Made by a program: the position numbers and the translations under genes | Assembly: GCF_004341505.2 (NCBI RefSeq) | Contig: NZ_SLYP02000001.1 | Location: 2,318,501-2,382,500 of the forward strand | Direction: 5' to 3' | Length of the DNA: 64,000 nt | From: Sphingomonas sp. JUb134 | Lineage (GTDB): Bacteria > Pseudomonadota > Alphaproteobacteria > Sphingomonadales > Sphingomonadaceae | Shown here: in pieces, positions 36,946-46,036 of the stretch | Numbering within the stretch: position 1 is the first letter of the stretch | Layout: each line of letters starts with the position of its first letter | The notes under the pieces: generated by a model | The model's database searches: none | What the model was told of the DNA's origin: nothing | Seen by the model: the letters and a program-made list of their open reading frames with translations, nothing else

Positions 36946-39269
36946 TTAGAGTGCGTTGCGTCCGAAGGAAGGCGGCCGGTCTTGCTTCGCGACCCCGAAG
37001 CGAGAGGGCTTGGGTCCCATCACGAACTCCAGCGTGCCGCCCCGCGCCAGGTCCGCATGCGAGATCCAGTTGCGCATCCAGCGCCTGCCGTTCCAGCGCA
37101 CCGATTGGACATAAGGGTTCCCCGGCCCGTTACCGGTCGCCCGCACCCGTAGCGTTCGGCCCTTCCCGACCGAGACTTCCGCCTCGTCGAACAGGGGCGA
37201 GCCGAAGACGTAGAGGGCACTCACCGGGTCGACCGGATAGAAGCCGAGCGCACTGAACACGAACCACGCGCTCATCTGTCCGCAGTCATCGTTGCCGATC
37301 ACTCCGTCCGGATCGTCCTTGTACATTTCGGTCAGCAGCCGGCGCATCATCGCCTGGGTCTTCCACGGCGCGCCTGCAAAGGCGTAGAGATAGGCCGCGT
37401 GGTGCGTAGGCTCATTGCCATGGGCATATTGCCCGACCAGCCCGGAGATGTCGGGCGGCGCATTGTCCGGCAGGGTCGAAGGCGCGTTGAAGAAGCTGTC
37501 GAGCTTCTTCTCGAACGCTGCATCCCCGCCGAAGTGCTCGATCAAGCCGTAGACGTCGTGCTGGTTCAGGAAGGTTGCCTGCCAGCCGTTCGCCTCGGTA
37601 TAGTCCCGCCACCAGGCCTTGGGCATGTGCCCGATCTGGACGGGATCGTACGCCTCCCACCACGTGCCATCGGAGAACTTCGGCCGGGCAAAGCCGATCG
37701 AGGCGTCCAGCACGTTGCGGTAGTTGCGGCTCCGCGCACGCAGGGCCTTGGCGTCCTCCGCCGCACCCGCTGCCTCGGCGAGGACCGCCATCGCCCAGTC
37801 GTCGTACGCATATTCCTGCGTGCGGCTGACCGACTCCCACACCTTGTCGGCGGGAATGTAGCCGAGCTGGTAGTAATGCTCGCGGCCAAGCGAAGCGTCG
37901 CTGTCCTTGAAGCTGGGATCGAACGCCCGCCGCCGGATGTTCGGCCAGGCAGCCGCATAGTCGGCCTCGATCCCCTTGACCTTGGCTTCGGCCATCACCG
38001 AGACCGAGTGCCAGCCGATCATACAGCCCGTCTCCACCCCCTGGAGCGGCCATACGGGAGGACCATAGGGGCTCTGGGCGGTCTGTCGGATCAGGTCGCG
38101 GGTGAACATCGCGGCACGTTCCGGCTGAACCAGCGTCATCAGCGGGTGCAGCGCGCGATAGGTGTCCCAGAGCGAGTAGGTGCTGAACGCCGGCGAGTCC
38201 GCGCTGGTCTGATGCACCTGCCGATCGAGGCCGACATAGCGGCCGTCCCGATCCGTGAAGAGCGTCGGCGCCAGAAACGCATGGTAGAGCGCGCTCGTCA
38301 GGATCGTGCGTTGCGCTTCGGTGCCGCCCTTCACCCGCACGCGCTGCAACTCGTTTGCCCAGGTCTTGCGCGCCTTGGCGCAGATGCCGTCGAAGTCCCA
38401 GCCCGGAACCTCGGCCGCCAGCGCCGCCCGCGCACCCTCCTGCGCGACCGCCGAAAGGCCCGTCTTGATCAGGATCGGATCGCCGCCGGCGTTGTCGAAG
38501 AACAGCGCGACCTTCAGCTTGCCGCCCGTGACGCCGCTTGCCCCCTGTGGGGCGGGCTTGTCGTCGTCTCCGAAGAACTCGATGCGATCGGGCGTGCGCG
38601 AAAGCTGCATCGCGAAGTGGATGTGGCGCCCCTTGGCCCAGCGGTTGACCTGCCGGCTGCCGGTCAGCACGCCGTCGGGACCCCAGGCGAGCGAGGCATT
38701 CTCGAGCAGCACCCCCTTGTCCCAGACATCGAGGATCATGTGCGTGAAATCGATGAGGATGTGGGCCGGGCCAGCGGGGAAGCGATGGCGGCTGATGCCG
38801 CACCGCTCGGTCACCGTGAGCTCGCTCAGCACCCCGGATTCGAGGCGAACCCGATAATAGCCGGGCTCCGCATATTCATCGGAGAAGCGCTGCCGATAGC
38901 CGAGGTCCGCATCGCCGAGCTTGCCCGGCGTGAGCTTGAGCGGTCCGCGCGTGGGCACCACCAGGACGTCGAGCATGTCGCCGATGCCGGTGCCCGACAG
39001 GTGCGTGTGGCTGAACCCCATGATCGAGCCATCGGTCCGGTGATAGCCGGAGCACGCGTCCCAGCGGGAGTTGTCGGTGTCCGGGCTCAACTGCGCCATC
39101 CCGAACGGCAGCGACGCGCCTGGAAAGGTATGGCCGTGCCCCCGGTGCCGACGAACACATCCGCCTTTCCGGCGGCGGGCGCCTGTGCCCAGCCGACGCC
39201 CGGCATGGCGCCGCCCAATGCAGCGAGACCACTGCCAGCGAGCATCTTCCGGCGATTGGTAACGATCAT
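36946..39269 (-). pseudogene. GH92 alpha-mannosidase with a single-base frameshift
   Basis: Reading begins at 39269 with a Tat-like signal (MIVTNRRKMLAGSGLAALGG) and continues to KADVFVGTGG. The frame is then lost at a C5 run on the plus strand (39139-39143). The other frame resumes GHTFPGASLPFGMAQLSPD and stays open to the stop at 36946. One extra G would give VGTGGHGHTFPGAS, the GH92 hallmark. The body has LWDTYRALHPLMTLVQPER, YTEANGWQ with the probable general-acid Glu, YAHGNEPTHHAAYLYAF and SAWFVFSALGFYPVDPVS. It is either a recent null allele or a base-call error. It lies 16 bases after GH125. Confidence 0.9.
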
Positions 39270-39285
39270 TGCAACGTCCTCGGGA

Positions 39286-40734
39286 TCAGTAGCGGCTGGC
39301 GAGGAGCGCGGGCTTGCGGCGCTCCAGGTCTAGGATCAGGTCGCCAAACAAGCCGTTGACCCAAGCGAACCAGCTGCGCGTGAACTTCGCAGGATTATCC
39401 TTGTGGAAGCTCTCGTGCATGAAGCCCGTTCCGCCGTGCGTCGTCTTGAGCCACGTGAGGCACTGACGGATCTCGGCCTCGTCGTCGCTGTTGAAGGCGT
39501 GGGTGATGATCGACATCGGCCAGATCATGTCCATGCCGATGTGCGGACCGCCGATCCCCTTGGCTGCCGTACCCTCGAAGAAATACGGATTGCGCGGGCT
39601 CCAGGCGAGCTTCGCCGTGCGCCGGAACAGCGGATCCTTGCGATCGGCGGCACCCAACAGCGGCAGCGCCGAAAGGCTCGGGACGTTCGCGTCGTCCATG
39701 AAGATCGCATCGCCAAAGCCATTGACCTCATAGGCCCAGACCTGGCCGCCTTCGCCGTCCGGCATCTTGCCGTGCAGGTCGAGCGCCTGGCGCACGCTGG
39801 CGGCGAGCGCCAGGCAATCGGCCGCACCTGCGGCATCCCCCCTCGCCTCCTTCAGCACCGTCGCCAGCATCGTCAGCGCAGACACCGCGAACAGGTTGGA
39901 CGGGATCAGGAAGGGGAAGACGCAGGCGTCGTCGGAGGGACGGAAGCCGGAGTGGATCAGCCCGACCTTGCGCGTCGGCGCGCCATAGCCGTCGAACATC
40001 AGCGTCTCGGTCGGCGATGGATGGTTCCTCTGGAAGCGATATGGTCCCGGCCCCTCGAGCCGCTGCTGCTCCTTGAGCGTGGCGACCGCCTTCATCATCC
40101 CGCGCGCCCAAAAGTCGTCGAACGGCGTCTTGTCGCGGGTGACCGACCAATAAGACTGGGCAAAGCGCATCGGATAGCAAAGGGAGTCGATCTCCCACTT
40201 CCGCTCCGCGACGCCCGGCTTCATCTCGGTCATGTCGTCGCGCGCGCCCAGGTTCGACTTTGCCGTGGTGTCGCGCATGAACGCGTTGGCATAGGGATCG
40301 ACCAGGATGCAGCGCGCCTGACGCTGGATGGCGCCGACGAACATACGGCGCAGCCCGGCATCCTTGTTCGCCAGATGCACATAGGTCTGGAGCTGTGCGG
40401 AGCTGTCGCGCAGCCACATCGCGTCGATGTCGCCGGTGATGACGAAGGTGTCCGGCTTCCCGTCCAAGACGCCGGTCTGAACCGTGGTGTCGAGCGTGTT
40501 CGGGTAGCAGTTCTCGAACAGCCAGGCGAGTTCGGGGTCCGCGATCTTTGCCTTCACCCGGCGGATCTCCGCCTCCACCGCGGTGCTCACGAAGCGCCGC
40601 TGCGCCCGCGGCGGACGCTTGCTCACGAACTTCGTGCCCTGTGCGCCTGCCGGAACGGCAGCTGCGAGTGCGATCGCTCCGGCGCCCATCATCACGTCGC
40701 GTCGACCCAGGGTCATCTGCATATCCTTGCTCAT
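39286..40734 (-). CDS. GH125 exo-alpha-1,6-mannosidase
   Basis: 482 residues from the ATG at 40734. A Tat-like signal (MTLGRRDVMMGAGAIALAAA) precedes the GH125 domain: VITGDIDAMWLRDSSAQLQT, SGFRPSDDACVFPFLIPSNL, GGPHIGMDMIWPMSIITHAF and GGTGFMHESFHKDNPAKFTR. GH125 enzymes remove alpha-1,6-linked mannose from the ends of mannans and N-glycans. It lies 5 bases after a GH92 gene and 16 bases before another, so it is the middle gene of an operon for alpha-mannoside breakdown. Confidence 0.93.
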   Translation of the reverse strand: MSKDMQMTLGRRDVMMGAGAIALAAAVPAGAQGTKFVSKRPPRAQRRFVSTAVEAEIRRVKAKIADPELAWLFENCYPNTLDTTVQTGVLDGKPDTFVITGDIDAMWLRDSSAQLQTYVHLANKDAGLRRMFVGAIQRQARCILVDPYANAFMRDTTAKSNLGARDDMTEMKPGVAERKWEIDSLCYPMRFAQSYWSVTRDKTPFDDFWARGMMKAVATLKEQQRLEGPGPYRFQRNHPSPTETLMFDGYGAPTRKVGLIHSGFRPSDDACVFPFLIPSNLFAVSALTMLATVLKEARGDAAGAADCLALAASVRQALDLHGKMPDGEGGQVWAYEVNGFGDAIFMDDANVPSLSALPLLGAADRKDPLFRRTAKLAWSPRNPYFFEGTAAKGIGGPHIGMDMIWPMSIITHAFNSDDEAEIRQCLTWLKTTHGGTGFMHESFHKDNPAKFTRSWFAWVNGLFGDLILDLERRKPALLASRY

Positions 40735-40739
40735 CCTGC

Positions 40740-41968
40740 TTATTTCGGCGCGCTCATGGAGAAGGGAGCAGCCGCCTTGCCGCTCGCCCAAGCCTTGTTC
40801 GGCTTGGCCCCCAGCACGAAGCGCAGGGTGCCGCCCTGCTGCAGCGCCTCGCGCGACAGCCAAGCCTTGTCGTGCGGCTTGCCGTTGAAGGTCGCGGACT
40901 GGATGTAGACGTTCTCCGCACTGTTGTTCACGGCCTCGATGGTCAGCACCTTGCCGTTCGGCATCGTCAGCCGGACCGTGCGGAACAGCGGGCTGCCAAT
41001 CGCATATTCGCCCACCGCGGGCGTGACCGGATAGAAGCCGAGCGCCGAGAAGACGTACCAGGCCGAGGTCTGGCCATTGTCCTCGTCCCCGGGATAGCCG
41101 TCCGGCGCCGAGGAGTAGAGCTTCTTGAGCACGTCGCGAACGTGGTACTGCGTCTTCCACGGCGCACCTGCCCAGTCATAGAGATAGGGCATGTGCTGGA
41201 TCGGCTGATTGCCGTGGGCATATTGGCCCATGTTCACGATCTGCATCTCGCGGATCTCGTGGATCACCTGGCCGTAATAGCTGTCGTCGAATACCGGCGG
41301 CGTTGTGAAAACAGAGTCGAGCCGGTCGACGAACTTCTGGTCGCCGCCCATCAGGTCGACCAGCCCCTGCACGTCCTGCATCACCGACCAGCTGTAGTGC
41401 ACCGAATTCCCTTCGGTGAAGGCGTCGCCCCACTTGTACGGGTTGAACGGCGTGGACCAGCTGCCGTCCTGGTTGCGGCCGCGCATCCATCCGCTCTGCG
41501 CGTCGAACAGCTTGCGATAGTTCTGCGCCTGTTGCGCGTACTTCCGGGCGTCCTCGGTCTTGCCGAGCGCCTGCGCCAATCGCGACAGCGAGAAGTCGGC
41601 GGTCGCATATTCCAGCGTCCGGGCAGCATTCTCGTTGATGCCAACGTCATACGGCACATAGCCTAGGCGGTTGTAGTATTCGACACCCTCCCGGCCGACG
41701 GCGTTCACGACATTCCCGCGCTTGTCCCGCGGCCGTCCTTCGGACGTGGTCGCGTTCTTGACCATCGCCTCGTACAGCGTCTCCACGTCGAAGCCGCGCA
41801 CGCCGTTCAGATAGGCGTCGGCAATCAGGTTGGCCGAGTTCGACCCGATCATCACGTTGCGGTGCCCTGGGCTAGCCCACTCCGGAAGCCAGCCCGACTC
41901 CTTGTACGTGTTGACGAGCCCCTGCATGATCTCGCCATCACGCTCCGGATACATCAGCGCAAACCAGG
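40740..41968 (-). pseudogene. Truncated GH92 alpha-mannosidase (C-terminal half)
   Basis: About 409 residues remain, beginning mid-protein at WFALMYPERDGEIMQGLVN and running to the natural stop. Conserved GH92 parts are GWLPEWASPGHRNVMIGSNS, DAFTEGNSVHYSWSV with the general-acid Glu, YAHGNQPIQHMPYLYDW and SAWYVFSALGFYPVTPAVG. The N-terminal half and signal peptide are lost exactly at the IS21 left end (41969). A start codon just inside the IS could make a fusion, but without a signal peptide it would not be exported. Confidence 0.93.
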
Positions 41969-42076
41969 TGTGAAGGGCGGTGACAAACCAGGCCACAGGA
42001 CCGCCGGCGCAGTGCCGTCGGGGGCGGAGTAAAATCCGGCCAGTTGGTAAGCTGCTCCCTTTGCGGAGCGGCGGGG

Positions 42077-43564
42077 ATGTTTGTCGTGGAGAGCTACGCA
42101 GCGGTCAGACGGTTTGTATTTGTCGAGGGGCATAGTCGCCGGGAAGCGGCGGAGGTGTTCGGGCTGAACCGGGATACGGTACGCAAGATGTGCCTGTATT
42201 CGGCGCCTCCTGGATACCGCCGGACGAAACCTCCGACCAAGCCGAAGCTCGGGACGCTGCTACCGGTTATCGACGCAATCCTGGCAGCCGACCGCGAGGC
42301 GCCGGGCAAGCAGCAGCACACGGCCAAGCGGATCTTTGAGCGGCTGCGCGACGAGCATGGCTATACGGGCGGCTACACGATGGTGAAGGACCATGTGCGG
42401 CTGTGCAGGGCCCGCGGGCGCGAGACCTTCGTGCCGCTGGCGCACCCGCCGGGGCATGCACAGGTCGACTTTGGCGAGGCGGTCGCGGTCGTCGGCGGGG
42501 AGCGGATGAAGATCCACTATTTCTGCATGTCGCTGCCGCAGTCGGATGCCTGCTTCTTCAAGGCGTATCCGCGCGAGACGACCGAGGCGTTTCTTGACGG
42601 GCACGTGTCGGCATTCGCGTTCTTCGGGGGCGTGCCGCTGTCCATCCTCTACGACAACACAACCATCGCCGTGGCAAAGATCTGCGGCGATGGAACGCGC
42701 GAGCGCACACGCGCCTTCACCGAGTTGGTCAGCCACTACCTGTTTCAGGACCGTTTTGCGCGTCCAGCGCGAGGCAACGACAAAGGCAAGGTCGAGGGGC
42801 TGGTGAAGTTTGCGCGCAACAACTTCATGGTGCCCGTGCCGGTCGCTGCCAATTTCGATGTCCTGAACGCCAGGTTCGAGGAGTCCTGCCGTACGCGCCA
42901 GGGCGAGCATGCCGGTCAGCACGCGCAGACCATTGCCGAGCGGCTGGCGGCAGACGTATCGGCATTGCGCACGCTGCCGTCCGTACCACTGGAGCCATGC
43001 GAGAAACGCGCGGCGCGCGTGTCGTCGACCGCGATGGTGCGCTACCGGACCAACGACTATTCGGTGCCGACCGCGTACGGCTACCGCGACGTGATGGTGA
43101 AGGGGTTCGTCGACGAGGTCGTCATCATATGCGCGGGCGAAGAGATTGCCCGGCACGCGCGTTGCTACGACGAAGGCGTATTCGTCTCCAACCCACTGCA
43201 CTATCTCGCGCTCATCGAGACCAAGCCCGGTGCGCTCGACCAGGCGGCAGCCCTTCAGGACTGGAACCTGCCGGACATCTTCCAGCATCTGCGCCACCTG
43301 CTCGAGGCCCGGATGGGCAACAAGGGTAAACGCGAGTTCATCCAGGTGCTGCGGCTGCTCGAGGCGATGCCGCTTCCCATCGTCACGGATGCCGTGACCG
43401 AGGCAGTCCAGTTGGGCGCACCTGGTTTTGACGCGGTAAAACTCATCGCGCTGGCGCGTATCGAGCGCCGTCCGCCGCGCCTGGATTTAGCGGCGTATCC
43501 GCACGTGCCCAAGATGGACGTCAAAACGACGTGCGCGGCCGACTATGCGGTGCTGGCAGCATGA
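42077..43564 (+). CDS. istA: IS21-family transposase IstA, copy 2
   Basis: Translates to the same 495-residue protein as the copy at 16981, with the N-terminal helix-turn-helix and the Asp, Asp and Glu catalytic positions intact. It overlaps istB by the ATGA junction. Nothing suggests loss of function. Confidence 0.95.
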   Translation: MFVVESYAAVRRFVFVEGHSRREAAEVFGLNRDTVRKMCLYSAPPGYRRTKPPTKPKLGTLLPVIDAILAADREAPGKQQHTAKRIFERLRDEHGYTGGYTMVKDHVRLCRARGRETFVPLAHPPGHAQVDFGEAVAVVGGERMKIHYFCMSLPQSDACFFKAYPRETTEAFLDGHVSAFAFFGGVPLSILYDNTTIAVAKICGDGTRERTRAFTELVSHYLFQDRFARPARGNDKGKVEGLVKFARNNFMVPVPVAANFDVLNARFEESCRTRQGEHAGQHAQTIAERLAADVSALRTLPSVPLEPCEKRAARVSSTAMVRYRTNDYSVPTAYGYRDVMVKGFVDEVVIICAGEEIARHARCYDEGVFVSNPLHYLALIETKPGALDQAAALQDWNLPDIFQHLRHLLEARMGNKGKREFIQVLRLLEAMPLPIVTDAVTEAVQLGAPGFDAVKLIALARIERRPPRLDLAAYPHVPKMDVKTTCAADYAVLAA

Positions 43565-44412
43565 CGGACAAGGACGCCATGCCGGTGGGCACGACCGCAG
43601 GTACGCCACAGGTGCTGCTCGCCCATCATCTCAAACAACTCAAACTGCCAACCGTTCTGCGCGAGTACGAAAAGGTCGCGCGCGAATGCGCGCAAGGCGG
43701 GGTCGACCACACGCGCTACCTGTTGCGGCTTATCGAGTTGGAGCTCATCGACCGCGAGCGCCGGACCATCGAGCGACGGATCCGCGCAGCCCGTTTCCCG
43801 GCTGTGAAGAGCTTCGACACCTTCGAGTTCACCGCCATCCCCAGCCTGAACAAGATGATGGTGGTCGAGCTCGCACGGTGCGAATATATCCTGCGCCGCG
43901 AGAACGTCATTGCGCTCGGCAACAGCGGGACAGGCAAGACGCATGTAGCCCTCGCGCTCGGCCTGGCGGCTTGCCAGAAGGGCTTCACAGTCGCCTTCAC
44001 TACCGCGGCCTCGCTGGTGAACCAGTTGATGGAGGCGCGAGACGAGCGACGGCTGCTCAAGCTCCAACGCGAGATGGCGGCCGTGAAGCTGCTCGTCGTC
44101 GATGAACTCGGCTACGTCCCGTTGTCCCCGACCGGCGCCGAACTGCTCTTCGAGGTGCTGTCGCAGCGCTACGAGCGCGGCTCGACCATCATCACCTCCA
44201 ACCTGCCGTTCGAGGACTGGACGCAGGTGCTCGCCTCCGAGCGGCTGACCGGCGCACTGCTCGACCGGCTCACCCACCATGCCACCATCCTGACCATGAA
44301 CGGCGACAGCTATCGCCTCAAGCAGTCCACCGGACGCAAACGTCGCGGGGCGGAGCAAAACCAGGCCAGTGCCCTGTCCGACCCGGACACCGGTGAGATA
44401 TTATCTTCCTGA
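43561..44412 (+). CDS. istB: IS21-family helper ATPase IstB, copy 2
   Basis: Same 283-residue translation as the copy at 18465, with Walker A GNSGTGKTH and Walker B VVDELGY. It is followed 22 bases later by the IS palindrome. Confidence 0.95.
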   Translation: MTDKDAMPVGTTAGTPQVLLAHHLKQLKLPTVLREYEKVARECAQGGVDHTRYLLRLIELELIDRERRTIERRIRAARFPAVKSFDTFEFTAIPSLNKMMVVELARCEYILRRENVIALGNSGTGKTHVALALGLAACQKGFTVAFTTAASLVNQLMEARDERRLLKLQREMAAVKLLVVDELGYVPLSPTGAELLFEVLSQRYERGSTIITSNLPFEDWTQVLASERLTGALLDRLTHHATILTMNGDSYRLKQSTGRKRRGAEQNQASALSDPDTGEILSS

Positions 44413-44434
44413 CCATCAGGCCGAGGACGGCAAC

Positions 44435-44472
44435 GATATGAAAAGGGCCCCGATCGGGGCCCTTTTCATATC
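44435..44472. terminator. 38-base palindrome of IS21 copy 2
   Basis: The same self-complementary 38 bases as at 19339-19376, after istB. It should insulate the element from transcription entering from either side. Confidence 0.8.
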
Positions 44473-44541
44473 GTCAGCGCGCGCCTCAAGTGGCCTGCTT
44501 TTACTCCGCCCCGCTGGCCTGGTTTTGCTCCGCCGTTGACA

Positions 44542-44670
44542 CGCACGCTCGCGTCCCGCCGGCGAACGCGGTTGTGGCATGTGATGCGCGGTCAGCGCGA
44601 CAGCACCATCGGCTTTCACTTTTCGGGCGGCACGATCAACTATGCCGAACAGGCCCTGGGGCGCTTGTAA
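44542..44670 (+). pseudogene. C-terminal fragment of an unidentified gene cut by IS21 copy 2
   Basis: A frame open from the IS21 right end to TAA at 44668-44670 reads ...LWHVMRGQRDSTIGFHFSGG, then TINYAEQALGRL. Its codon use and amino-acid mix look genuine, but I cannot name the family. The next 260 bases (44671-44930) show no frame that I can support. Confidence 0.4.
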
Positions 44671-44930
44671 GCAGCGCTCAACTCGCTCAGCCACGACGAG
44701 GGCCGTCGCAGCCGAAGTGCTGTGATCCGCGCCCCGCTATCCGATCTCGGCTGCCAAAACACCGGCTACGAAGTCTCGGGCGAGTCCGGGGCACTCCTCG
44801 ACACTGCCGACGGGGGTGAGATCGCGGCTGCCGGATCCTTGCTCAAGAGGATATACAGCACGCCGTAGTATCCGACTCCGGCAGGTCTGAAGGGCGGCGA
44901 TAGAAGTCGCCGCCGCCTCCGCTCATACGG

Positions 44931-45512
44931 TCAAATTTGGTGGGCTTCAGGCCGGCTTAACCGGTCCCTCAGGCGCAGAAATGGCACCTCGACAAGCATG
45001 TAGCTGAGAGCCGATACTACAATCACACTACCAACAAACACGCAACTAAGAAGAGCAGCGATCACCAGCGTACCTGGAAGATGCCGCTGCACCATCTCAA
45101 GTGCCATCAAGATCATCCAGTGACAAAGATAAGCCGAGTAGCTAAGAACGCTGGTCATTGTGATCACCCAGACCACGACGGGGGACTTGGGCCGCCTCAA
45201 AGCACGCACAGATGGGAGGCACAACATCGCGCCTATTGAAACCACATTGAACAGCAACGTGCGAGCAAAAAGATCGGTCGTGTAGTCTACGTTCTGGATG
45301 TAGACAGCACTCGCAACCAGCATCAAAAGCCCCACTCCCAACGCGACCTTACCATATCTGTGCCACGCCGCCGGGGCGTATCGGAGAACAGCAGCAGCAA
45401 TCACGCCATATGCGATGGCATCCAGCCTGACGATAGTCGTGTTCCGAATGGTAGGACCCCAAACGGCTCCGAGCTCAATCGCATAGAAGAGACGCAGAGC
45501 CAGCGGAAGCGT
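44931..45512 (-). pseudogene. Acyltransferase 3 (OafA/YrhL-like), C-terminal part of a split gene
   Basis: The second piece of the gene whose first part is at 47705-48257. It has several membrane spans (for example VALGVGLLMLVASAVYIQNV) and the conserved end VLSYSAYLCHWMILMALEMV, typical of acyltransferase 3 proteins that move acetyl or other acyl groups onto surface sugars. The break is the IS5-family insertion. Joining the pieces with one TA gives 1137 bases, exactly 379 codons with stop. Confidence 0.93.
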
Positions 45513-45531
45513 TAGGGTCAGGACTCGTTGA

Positions 45532-45921
45532 TCACAGCCAGAAGATGACGGTGGCAGCGAGGGCGATTGCGGAGAAGAAGGCGGTGGGGCAGCGGTCGTA
45601 GCGGGTAGCGACCCGGCGCCAGTCCTTGAGGCGGCCGAACATGATCTCGATGCGGCTGCGACGCCGATAGCGGCGCTTGTCGTACCGGATCGGTTCGTTG
45701 CGCGACCTGCGGCCTGGGATGCAGGGTTGGATGCCTTTAGCCTGGAGGGCGTCCCTGAACCAGTCGGCGTCGTAGCCGCGATCACCAAGCAGCCACTGCG
45801 CCTTCGGCATGTCATCGAGTAGCGCTGCCGCGCCGGTGTAGTCGCTGACCTGGCCCGCGGTCATGAAGAAGCTCAAGGGGCGCCCGTTCGCATCGGCGAT
45901 GGCGTGAAGCTTGGTGTTCAT
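45532..45921 (-). pseudogene. IS5-family transposase frame B (separated copy)
   Basis: Same 129-residue translation as 20561-20950. It is cut off from frame A by the IS110-type insertion 40 bases upstream of its first Met, so the frameshift product cannot be made. Confidence 0.93.
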
Positions 45922-46036
45922 GCCGCCTTTGGTGCGGCCGATCAGGCGGCCAAGATCCCCTTTATGGATGGCTCGCCCCTTATCTGAACCGTTGTTGCTT
46001 CACGACAGCGGGTCGTTTGCGGAAGGAGCGAAGGTC

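Larger units (their letters stand above)
41969..44541 (+). mobile_element. IS21-family insertion sequence, copy 2 (2573 bp)
   Basis: Same length, orientation and encoded proteins as copy 1, and no base difference was seen in the stretches I compared. Ends are TGTGAAGGGCGG and CCGCCGTTGACA. Flanks AACCAGG and CGCACGC show no target duplication. It truncates GH92 on the left and an unidentified frame on the right. The two copies are direct repeats bracketing 22.5 kb. Confidence 0.95.

Noticed and set aside
40740..41996. A 418-residue intact GH92 starting at 41996
   Set aside because: The start lies within IS21, and the protein lacks its N-terminal half and signal peptide.
44490..44819. 109-residue frame crossing the IS21 right end
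   Set aside because: It begins in IS21 terminal repeats and has a scrambled Arg/Pro-rich composition.
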